5,250 bases of DNA, from positions 1 through 5,250 of the forward strand of contig JAICXU010000303.1 in the NCBI GenBank assembly GCA_025934595.1, written 5' to 3'. The position numbers and the translations under genes were made by a program. This DNA is from Polyangiaceae bacterium (GTDB taxonomy: Bacteria > Myxococcota_A > Polyangia > Polyangiales > Polyangiaceae). Positions within the stretch are counted from its first letter, which is position 1. Each line of letters begins with the position of its first letter. Below the pieces are notes generated by a model, which had not been told where the DNA came from, ran no database searches, and saw nothing but the letters and a program-made list of their open reading frames with translations. Below, in pieces: positions 1-5,250 of the stretch.

Positions 1-2358
1 GGCGGCCGCGCGGTGGACGCAACTCGGCCTCGACCCCGATGCGATTCTCGCCCATCTCCAACAAGCGATGGAAAACGCGGTCGGCGGCAGATTCACGGGC
101 TCGATTTTCACGGCATGTCCGAGCGCAATGCGGCCGGAAATTTTGTGGACCTCGCCTCCGCCCGCGAAACGAAAATGCGATCCGCCGATCGCGCGTGAGG
201 TGGCGGCCGCCGGCGAGGTCGCTTGGCTCGTATCGGCCATCGCCACGTTCGCGCGTGCGGCTTCGATGCGCGCGGTCATCTCGCTCACGATGTCGGTGCG
301 GTCTTTCGAGAGGTCGTGCGTTTCGCCGGGATCGGTCTCGAGATCGTAGAGCTCGTGCGGCACCGTCTTCGTCTCGCCGTTCACGGTGATTTCTTGCGCG
401 TCGCCCTCCCGTTCGATGAAGTGCCAGCGGCCGCTCAAAATCGCACGCGTGTCGCGACCTTCGCTGAGCGTCACGCGCTCGTCCGGTTCGTGGGTGCCGC
501 GCAGCAACGGAAGCAAGGATTTCCCCGACATTTTCGGCGCCGGCGGCATGCCCTCGAGGTCGAGCACCGTCGGCGCGATGTCGATGATGCGCACGCGATC
601 GGTCACGTTCACGTCGTTCGGAACGACGCCGGGCAGCGAAATCAAAATCGGGATGCGCGTCGTCTCTTCGTAATTTCCCATCGCGTGATGAAATCGCATC
701 GTGAGGTTGTCGAGCTTGAGACGACCCTGGTGCGACGCCGACAGAGTCTCGCCGTGATCGGACGTGACGATCACGATCGTGTGATCGCGGAGCTCGAGGT
801 CGTCGAGCGCTTGCAGGAGCGTGCCGATCGCTTCGTCGTCCTTCGCCGCCTCCGCCATGTACTCGCGCGGAACCCACTCGCCCGGAGCGGCCGGCGAATC
901 CGGAATGCGGTCAGCGAAGCGCTTCGGCGGCTCCCACGGCTCGTGCGGCGAGTTGTAGTTCACGAACATGAAGAAGCGCTCGTCGGCGTGCGATTTGAGC
1001 CAATTTACCGAGCTTTCCGTGATCTCTTTCGTGTCGAGCGTGCGGTAGCGATGATCGTCGAGGCGCTCGAAGCCCATGTCGACGCCGACGTTCGCGTAGC
1101 CCGCCATGAAAAAATTGTTCACGAACGCGGTCGTGACGACGCCCTCGGCGCGCATGAGGAGCGGCAGCATCGGCGGGCTCGTCGTGTAGTAATGCTGCGC
1201 CTCCGGCTCCGGAACGATCCACGTCGTGGTGTCGATGCCGAGCTCGGTCGAGCGCTCTCCACTCAGCATCGCGAGCGTGCCCGGTCGGGTCCATGGCGCG
1301 TTCGAATGCGCGCTCGTGAAGCGCGCGGCCTTCGCGGCGAGCGCGTCGAGCGTGGGCATCAGACCCGGCACCTTCGGCAAGAGCGCGAGCCCCGGATCGA
1401 ATCGCGCGTGGCGAAGCTTCGCGTCCTCCGCGTCGTCGTGGAACGACGGGATCACGTCGGGACGCATCGCATCGACGACGAACCAAAGAATGTTGTAAGG
1501 TACACGCGTTTGCCGCTTCGCCGAAAGCGTGGGATTTCCCCACAAAGCGAGCGATGCGAGGTCCTTGTTCGGCGACGACGTCTCGAGCCGCAGCTCGACG
1601 TCCTTGCCTGCCCACTTCGAAAGATCACACGACGCGTCCTGCCAACCACGACCTTCGGTGAGCGAGACCGTCTTCTCGCAGGCGGGCGTCGCGCCGTGAC
1701 CGTCGTCGATGATCACGGCGAACGTCGCCTCCTTCGGACTGTGCGGGATCGGATCGCCCGTGTCGAGCGCACGCCAGTCGGCGACGGCCGGCGAAAAATC
1801 GATGGTGGCGTTCGGCGGAATCGCGACGCGGAAAGAGAACGTGGCGGGGGTCGGCGCGAAGATCGCTTGGCGCATGTCGTACGAGCCTTCGTTCATGTTC
1901 CAGATCTTCGCGTTCGGCGTCCACGTGCTTCCGTTCGCTTGCGGCGTCGACCACTGCGTTTCCTCGTCGCTCGTCGTGAGCGCGATGCTCGTCGCGTAGC
2001 GTGCCGCGTCGGGTGGGAGCGTCGTCCATGGCACCTGCATCTTTCGCCAATGCGCGCCGAGCCGATTTTCGCCCGCCGAAAAATGCGGCGCGTCGATCTT
2101 CGCGTCACCGAGCCGCTCGATGAAACGAACTTCGACGTCGCGAGCCGCCGCAACGTTCGACGAAGCCGTTTTTCCCTGCATTCCTGCATTCGCGCTCGTC
2201 GGCTGCGCCGCATTCCCGTCGCCCGCATGCGGAGGCGCACGAAGCGGATCGGCGCCGCCGGCTTCCCTTCGCGCGAGCATCAGCGCACCACCCGCCACGA
2301 AGACGGCGACGGCGATCCGCGCCGCCATGCCCGCTCGCGTTTTCCCCTGCGGGCTCAT
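1..2358 (-). CDS. Periplasmic sulfatase/alkaline-phosphatase superfamily enzyme with N-terminal beta-rich domain (partial, 3' end outside window)
   Basis: An open frame runs from ATG 2358 to the left edge without a stop. A hydrophobic stretch at residues about 13-29 is a signal peptide or anchor. A low-complexity linker follows (about 30-70), then a beta-rich, Trp-containing domain (about 70-285) with two Cys (227, 244) that could pair in the periplasm. The catalytic domain starts at NILWFVVDAMRPD (Asp296) and contains NAPWTRPGTLAMLSGE (Thr357 in the nucleophile place), NYNSPHEPW (His472), TSDHGET (Asp534, His535), HHAMGNYEETTRIP (about 557-570) and DIAPTVLDLEG. These are the metal-site and core motifs of the sulfatase branch. 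Thr replaces the Cys/Ser that becomes formylglycine, and the signature Arg is absent, so sulfate-ester hydrolysis is doubtful; a Thr-nucleophile transferase or hydrolase is likelier. The substrate is unknown. The start overlaps the upstream enzyme's stop (ATGA) behind a GGAG. Codon pattern changes frame near position 55-80, so the tail may be frameshifted. A second in-frame ATG lies at codon 11. Confidence 0.9.
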   Translation of the reverse strand, partial: MSPQGKTRAGMAARIAVAVFVAGGALMLARREAGGADPLRAPPHAGDGNAAQPTSANAGMQGKTASSNVAAARDVEVRFIERLGDAKIDAPHFSAGENRLGAHWRKMQVPWTTLPPDAARYATSIALTTSDEETQWSTPQANGSTWTPNAKIWNMNEGSYDMRQAIFAPTPATFSFRVAIPPNATIDFSPAVADWRALDTGDPIPHSPKEATFAVIIDDGHGATPACEKTVSLTEGRGWQDASCDLSKWAGKDVELRLETSSPNKDLASLALWGNPTLSAKRQTRVPYNILWFVVDAMRPDVIPSFHDDAEDAKLRHARFDPGLALLPKVPGLMPTLDALAAKAARFTSAHSNAPWTRPGTLAMLSGERSTELGIDTTTWIVPEPEAQHYYTTSPPMLPLLMRAEGVVTTAFVNNFFMAGYANVGVDMGFERLDDHRYRTLDTKEITESSVNWLKSHADERFFMFVNYNSPHEPWEPPKRFADRIPDSPAAPGEWVPREYMAEAAKDDEAIGTLLQALDDLELRDHTIVIVTSDHGETLSASHQGRLKLDNLTMRFHHAMGNYEETTRIPILISLPGVVPNDVNVTDRVRIIDIAPTVLDLEGMPPAPKMSGKSLLPLLRGTHEPDERVTLSEGRDTRAILSGRWHFIEREGDAQEITVNGETKTVPHELYDLETDPGETHDLSKDRTDIVSEMTARIEAARANVAMADTSQATSPAAATSRAIGGSHFRFAGGGEVHKISGRIALGHAVKIEPVNLPPTAFSIACWRWARIASGSRPSCVHRAAA
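55..80 (-). other. Probable frame break in the sulfatase-like gene
   Basis: Down to about position 75 the frame from ATG 2358 reads like protein (VKIEPVNLPPTAFSI). Beyond that it gives an unlikely string (CWRWARIASGSRPSC) with AGA/AGG/TGG codons and GC-rich second codon positions. The frame reached by a -1 shift reads LEMGENRIGVEAELRPP, with AT-richer second positions and GC-rich third positions, as expected for coding sequence here. A missing T in the TTTT run (AAAA at 72-75 on the plus strand) would account for the change, but the exact site is not fixed. It may be a sequencing error or a real mutation. Neither frame meets a stop before the edge. Confidence 0.55.
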
Positions 2359-2367
2359 CGAGGCTCC
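2355..2367 (-). promoter_or_regulatory. Ribosome binding site and ATGA start/stop overlap
   Basis: GGAG (2367-2364) lies five bases before ATG 2358-2356, inside the last codons of the upstream gene, whose TGA stop (2357-2355) shares two bases with that ATG. This fixes the start of the downstream enzyme and is the usual arrangement for translational coupling by terminating ribosomes. Confidence 0.8.
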
Positions 2368-4529
2368 ACGCGTACGCCGCCGGTGTCGGCGCGTACCTCG
2401 TCGACGCGCGGCACGAGGTAGCCGTTCCGCTCGGTCATGTCGGGATCCTCGAGCATCCACCGCCACAGCTCGCTCTTCAAACGCTCGGCGTCGGACGCGT
2501 GCGTCGCGATGATGTCGCGCGTCTCGAGCGGGTCGCTCTTCGTATCGAAGAGCATGTAGCGCACGCCTGTCCGCGTGGGCGCGTAGACGAGCTTGTACCG
2601 CGCGTCGCGCACCATGCGATGCTTCGCGACACGCGTGAGATTTTTCATTTCCTCCATGACGACGATTTCGTCGCCATGCGCGGGATCGACTTCGGTGAGA
2701 CCTTCGAGCGTCGGATAGGGCAAACGCAAATCGGGCGGAATTGCCGCGATTTCCTGCGTAAACCAGAGGCCCGTCTCTGCATACGCGTAGGCGTCGGAGA
2801 GCGGCGCTCCCGAAAGCGCGGGAGCGATCGAGCGGCCATCGAGATCGGACGGCGCGGCTACGCCGGCGAGCTCGTAGAGGGTGGGTGCTATGTCGACGTC
2901 GCGGACGATCGAAGGAATGCGTTTTCCGGGCGCCCGCCGCGGATCGACGATGACGAGGGGCACGTGAGTGCCTTCATCGCCGAAGAGATGATCGCCGTGC
3001 CCTGATCCATGGCCACCTTCGTAGAGCGTCTCGCCGTGATCCGCGGTGACCACGATGATTGTATTCTGCAACAATCCACGGTCGTCGAGCCCTTCGAGAA
3101 TCTGCTCGCAACCGTCGTCGATGCTGGCAATGGCACCGTCGTAGAGCCCGCGAATCTGCGCGATGTCGGCGTCGTCCGGCGGCGCGTCGCGACCGAGACC
3201 GACGGGCTTGTCGTACTTGAATCGTCCTCGATACGACGCGCTCGTATTCGACACTGCATACGGCTCGGGAGCCGCGTACGGAAAATGCGCCGTCGAAAAG
3301 AACACGGTGACGAAGAACGGCGCCCCGTTCACCCGATCGATCGTGCGGAGCGCATCGTTCGCGAGGAGCTTCGGGTCCGCGGCATCGGCGAGCTCACGGA
3401 TCACCGGAAAAATGGCTCTCCCCGCGCGTCCATTCAAAAACGGCAAGAGCGGCGTCTCGCGCTCGAGCGCGCGCTGACGAACGAGCTCGCGCATGTCGAA
3501 CGTGGGCGTGTCGACCTCGCCGAAGCCGAGATCGATGCGTCCGAAAATGTCGCCCGCGTAATCGCTCACGACGGCGGTGCGGTATCCCGCTTTCGCGAAA
3601 CGCTCGGGCACCGCGTCGAAATCTTTCGCGCGGTCCTCCCACCGCGGGAACATGTTGCGAATGCCGTGATGATGCGGATGGCGGCCCGACAGGATCGTGA
3701 CCCACGACGGGAACGTGCGCGGCAACGAGACGTACGCCCGATCGAATCGCGTGCCGCGATCGGCGAGCGCGCTCAAGTGAGGCGCGGTCTTCGCGTTCAA
3801 ACGATCGAAGCGAAATGAGTCGGCGGCGAGGACGAGCACGTTCGGTTTCGCCGTTTGCGGAGCCGCCGCGCGCGCGACTCGCGGCAACGGCAGACAGAAG
3901 ACGAGGGCCGCGCATGCCGCGATCGCGCTCGCGACCCGCGCCGCCGTCTGACGCGAAATCACCCTTATTTTACCGAGCGCCGCACGAATGCGCTGGGGCC
4001 ACGCGGGCCACGCGCGGCGCGGCCCGGCAAGAAACATCGCGAGCGAGAGCAAGCCGACGAGCGCGACGCCTGACCGCCCGAGCGCGTCGGTGGCGAGGAC
4101 CTGCACCGTGCGAGGCACGCCTCCGCGCGCGTAGAACGCATCGACGTAAAGCGCCGGTGTCGACGCCATCGCGAGAAGCTCGCACCAGGCCTGCAGCACG
4201 ATCGTGACGAGCAGGGCGCGCCATGCGATCGAATAGGGCGAACGTTTCTCGCCTGCGACGCGATCGCGCAGCACGACGAGCTCTCCCGCGATCGCACCGA
4301 GCGCGGCACCGACGAGGGCGGCCACGAGCACGATCGCGATACCGAGTCGAAAAATCTCCGCCGCGTACCGCGTTCGCACGAAGCTGTTGATCGCGCCCGC
4401 GTGCGCCCCGAGCGTCGCCGCGCTCTCGTCGGAAGCGCCGGCGGCGTGCAGCGCCAAGAGGACGAGATACGCCCCGCCCCAGATCCACGGATGGCTCCAC
4501 GGACGCGCGATTTTCTCCAGCCAACGCAC
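2355..4529 (-). CDS. Integral-membrane sulfatase/alkaline-phosphatase superfamily enzyme, five N-terminal TM helices
   Basis: The 724-residue product has five hydrophobic segments (about 15-31, 59-81, 100-121, 150-169, 197-213). The Arg/Lys-rich loops at about 88-99 and 170-195 fall on the cytoplasmic side if the N-terminus is inside, which puts the catalytic domain in the periplasm. That domain begins at KPNVLVLAADSFRFD (Asp237), followed by LPRTFPSWVTILSGRHPHHH (Thr272 as candidate nucleophile), FFSTAHFPY (His415), VTADHGET (Asp497, His498), a His/Gly-rich segment (506-514) and VDIAPTLYELAG (about 545-556). A conserved-looking C-terminal part (KHRMVRDARYKLVY, LFDTKSDPLETRDI) is typical of sulfatase-like proteins. 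Thr stands where sulfatases have Cys/Ser, and the signature Arg is Trp276. Five helices plus a Thr-nucleophile domain recalls the LtaS build, and VARAAAPQ after helix 5 could be a signal-peptidase site. The GTG start is chosen because an in-frame TAA lies three codons upstream and no later start keeps helix 1; no good ribosome site is seen. The substrate is unknown. Confidence 0.92.
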   Translation of the reverse strand: MRWLEKIARPWSHPWIWGGAYLVLLALHAAGASDESAATLGAHAGAINSFVRTRYAAEIFRLGIAIVLVAALVGAALGAIAGELVVLRDRVAGEKRSPYSIAWRALLVTIVLQAWCELLAMASTPALYVDAFYARGGVPRTVQVLATDALGRSGVALVGLLSLAMFLAGPRRAWPAWPQRIRAALGKIRVISRQTAARVASAIAACAALVFCLPLPRVARAAAPQTAKPNVLVLAADSFRFDRLNAKTAPHLSALADRGTRFDRAYVSLPRTFPSWVTILSGRHPHHHGIRNMFPRWEDRAKDFDAVPERFAKAGYRTAVVSDYAGDIFGRIDLGFGEVDTPTFDMRELVRQRALERETPLLPFLNGRAGRAIFPVIRELADAADPKLLANDALRTIDRVNGAPFFVTVFFSTAHFPYAAPEPYAVSNTSASYRGRFKYDKPVGLGRDAPPDDADIAQIRGLYDGAIASIDDGCEQILEGLDDRGLLQNTIIVVTADHGETLYEGGHGSGHGDHLFGDEGTHVPLVIVDPRRAPGKRIPSIVRDVDIAPTLYELAGVAAPSDLDGRSIAPALSGAPLSDAYAYAETGLWFTQEIAAIPPDLRLPYPTLEGLTEVDPAHGDEIVVMEEMKNLTRVAKHRMVRDARYKLVYAPTRTGVRYMLFDTKSDPLETRDIIATHASDAERLKSELWRWMLEDPDMTERNGYLVPRVDEVRADTGGVRVEPR

Positions 4530-4583
4530 GTCCCGGTCTTAGCACCGAGGCGAACGATCGAGCCAAAAAGAAGCCCTTTCGCG
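4530..4583. other. 54-base spacer between the cysteine-cluster gene and the membrane enzyme
   Basis: Short gap between two minus-strand genes. It holds a T-rich run on the minus strand (CTTCTTTTTGG) but no stem before it, so I see no intrinsic terminator. No convincing -35/-10 pair is visible either. Co-transcription of the flanking genes is therefore plausible but not shown. Confidence 0.5.
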
Positions 4584-5132
4584 TCACTTTGAGGAGTGGG
4601 ACGAAAGTGCCTGCGTGAGCGGTCGGCTGTCCTCACCGCGGACGAACGCCTTCTCCGAAAGGGCGTCGATCGCTCGCACGAGCGCCTGGAGCTTCACGCG
4701 TGGAAGCTTCGCGCCCATCTTCTTCAAGGATGCGTCGCAGAAGAACGTGCGACAGCCGAGCGGTCTGGCTGCATAAATCGAGCACTTTCCAGCGGCCGTG
4801 AGCATCGGGCATCGACGCTCTCCGGCGATTTCGAGCGAGCGCTTCCTCGTCGCCCGATGGCCGCCGTTCTCCGCGATCGCGGCTCGGATTTCGGCAAGCT
4901 CGACCTCGGTCACGTAGGGCTCGCGCCCGGTCACGCCGAACCGGCAGCAATCGGTCGAGGCGTCACACGCGTAGCCGTCGAGAAGCGCATCCACCTCCCG
5001 ATAAATGGCCCGGAGCTCCTCGCGCTCCGGGCGCTTTCGCCATGGAATGGCGCGCGGGCTTGCGTGCGTCATGGAATAGCGCGCAGGCTTGCGTGCGTCC
5101 TGAGTGGGCTCGTGCTCGCGGCGACTCGTCAT
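4584..5132 (-). CDS. YkgJ-family cysteine-cluster (zinc/iron-chelating) protein
   Basis: The 182-residue product, taken from ATG 5132, has seven Cys. Cys56, Cys62 and Cys63 lie in YACDASTDCCRFGVTGREPY. Cys108, Cys117, Cys127 and Cys132 lie in CPMLTAAGKCSIYAARPLGC and RTFFC. The pattern CP-(x)-C-IY-RP-CR-F-C is the hallmark of the YkgJ/UPF0153 group, thought to bind zinc or an Fe-S cluster; the biochemical role of the family is poorly defined. There is no signal peptide, so it is probably cytoplasmic. The C-terminus (141-182) is helical and Ser-rich at the end. The start is uncertain: ATG 5132 leaves only 26 bases to the divergent gene, whereas ATG 5072 (codon 21) leaves 86 bases and still keeps every Cys. 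Neither has a clear Shine-Dalgarno sequence. A 29-bp duplication overlaps codons 12-31. The two sulfatase-like genes follow on the same strand; a functional link is not established. Confidence 0.85.
   Translation of the reverse strand: MTSRREHEPTQDARKPARYSMTHASPRAIPWRKRPEREELRAIYREVDALLDGYACDASTDCCRFGVTGREPYVTEVELAEIRAAIAENGGHRATRKRSLEIAGERRCPMLTAAGKCSIYAARPLGCRTFFCDASLKKMGAKLPRVKLQALVRAIDALSEKAFVRGEDSRPLTQALSSHSSK
5008..5032. repeat. Perfect inverted repeat (9-bp arms, 7-base loop)
   Basis: GCCCGGAGC (5008-5016) and GCTCCGGGC (5024-5032) are exact reverse complements around TCCTCGC. The repeat lies inside the cysteine-cluster gene, about codons 34-42. In the minus-strand transcript the loop reads GCGAGGA. 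No U-run follows, so it is not an intrinsic terminator. An arm of this length can occur by chance in GC-rich coding DNA. Confidence 0.7.
5041..5098. repeat. Tandem direct duplication, two 29-bp units
   Basis: Unit one (5041-5069) and unit two (5070-5098) both start CATGGAAT and end CTTGCGTGCGT, with differences only at the 9th base (G/A) and the 16th base (G/A). They abut exactly. Because 29 is not a multiple of three, the minus-strand gene reads one copy as ARKPARYSM and the other as THASPRAIPW. Confidence 0.9.
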
Positions 5133-5158
5133 CGAGATCGAGTAAGATAGTAGTCGAT
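5133..5158. promoter_or_regulatory. Short AT-richer divergent intergenic region, possible promoter(s)
   Basis: This 26-base gap between the divergent ATGs at 5132 and 5159 is AT-richer than anything nearby. It holds weak -10-like hexamers on both strands: TAAGAT at 5143-5148 (plus) and TACTAT at 5152-5147 (minus), each 4/6 to TATAAT. No matching -35 is evident. It also includes most of a short direct repeat (ATCGAGATCGAG, 5131-5142). If the minus-strand hexamer is used, transcription would begin near 5140. Confidence 0.3.
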
Positions 5159-5250
5159 ATGGCGGTATCGGCTCGTCCTCGTCTTCGTCCCGTCGAGTCG
5201 ATCGTCGTGCCCGATCGCGAGCATGGTCGCGTCCTCGTTCTGCGCGACAC
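5159..5250 (+). CDS. N-terminus of probable AmmeMemoRadiSam system protein B (MEMO1-like), partial
   Basis: ATG 5159 opens a frame to the right edge (30 codons plus two bases) reading MAVSARPRLRPVESIVVPD and ending REHGRVLVLRD. The pattern 'PRLRPVE...V..hG..L.LRD' resembles, from memory, the short N-terminal domain that precedes the Memo-like domain in some AmmeMemoRadiSam system B proteins of deltaproteobacteria/Myxococcota. Codon use is GC-rich in third positions, as expected for a real gene. It is divergent from the cysteine-cluster gene, and no clear Shine-Dalgarno sequence precedes the ATG. Only the first residues are visible, so the family call is tentative; that this is a gene is more secure than what it encodes. 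Confidence 0.55.
   Translation, partial: MAVSARPRLRPVESIVVPDREHGRVLVLRD

Noticed and set aside
911..2050. Minus-strand open frames at 911-1615 and 1625-2050
   Set aside because: Both overlap the real minus-strand frame in another phase and have Arg/Ala-rich, non-domain translations.
223..2421. 732-codon open frame on the plus strand
   Set aside because: It lies opposite the second sulfatase-like gene. Its translation is dominated by Arg/Val/His repeats with no recognisable motif, while the minus strand carries ordered catalytic motifs. It is a product of GC-rich codon bias.
3009..3818. 269-codon open frame on the plus strand
   Set aside because: Antisense to the catalytic domain of the membrane enzyme, Arg-rich and without family features.
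4555..4583. Possible terminator at the T-rich run after the cysteine-cluster gene
   Set aside because: No stem of useful length precedes the T-run on the minus strand.
4931..5000. GGGAGG followed by ATG 4990 on the minus strand, a 19-residue frame
   Set aside because: The spacing is tight, the peptide has no features, and it lies inside the conserved part of the cysteine-cluster gene.
4596..5150. 184-codon open frame on the plus strand
   Set aside because: Antisense to the cysteine-cluster gene, whose seven-Cys pattern is clearly the real signal.
1..5250. Mobile elements, tRNA/rRNA genes, CRISPR arrays
   Set aside because: No transposase motifs, terminal inverted repeats, RNA-gene-like folds or regularly spaced repeats were seen on either strand; the only tandem repeat has two copies.

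Overview
This window is GC-rich and densely coded. Three genes run on the minus strand, and a fourth starts divergently at the right edge. There is no RNA gene, mobile element or CRISPR array, and no gene-free stretch longer than about 60 bases. GC-rich codon use, a periplasmic sulfatase-superfamily pair, a CCRFGVTGREPY-type cysteine-cluster protein and a divergent gene resembling AmmeMemoRadiSam system protein B together suggest a Gram-negative member of the Myxococcota/deltaproteobacterial group. That placement is inferred from family knowledge and was not tested by any search.

Layout, in the direction of minus-strand transcription (right to left). Positions 5132-4584 encode a YkgJ-type metal-binding cysteine-cluster protein. 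After a 54-base spacer with no evident terminator, positions 4529-2355 encode an integral-membrane sulfatase/phosphatase-superfamily enzyme with five predicted membrane helices followed by a periplasmic catalytic domain. Its stop codon overlaps the start of the next gene (ATGA). Positions 2358-1 encode a second enzyme of the same superfamily with a different build: one N-terminal signal/anchor helix, a beta-rich domain, the catalytic domain, and a tail that leaves the window. To the right, positions 5159-5250 hold the first 30 codons of a plus-strand gene.

The main biological point is that both sulfatase-like enzymes keep the Asp/His metal ligands but have Thr where a true sulfatase has the Cys or Ser that is matured to formylglycine, and both lack the Arg of the CxPxR signature. 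They therefore look like Thr-nucleophile members of the alkaline phosphatase superfamily (phospho- or other group transferases/hydrolases, as in LtaS) rather than classical FGly sulfatases. Overlapping genes suggest they are made together and may act on the same envelope substrate, which the sequence does not identify.

Other points are a likely reading-frame break in the second enzyme about 55-80 bases from the left edge, a 29-bp tandem duplication at the 5' end of the cysteine-cluster gene that is read in two frames and makes its start uncertain, and a strong GC hairpin just inside that gene.
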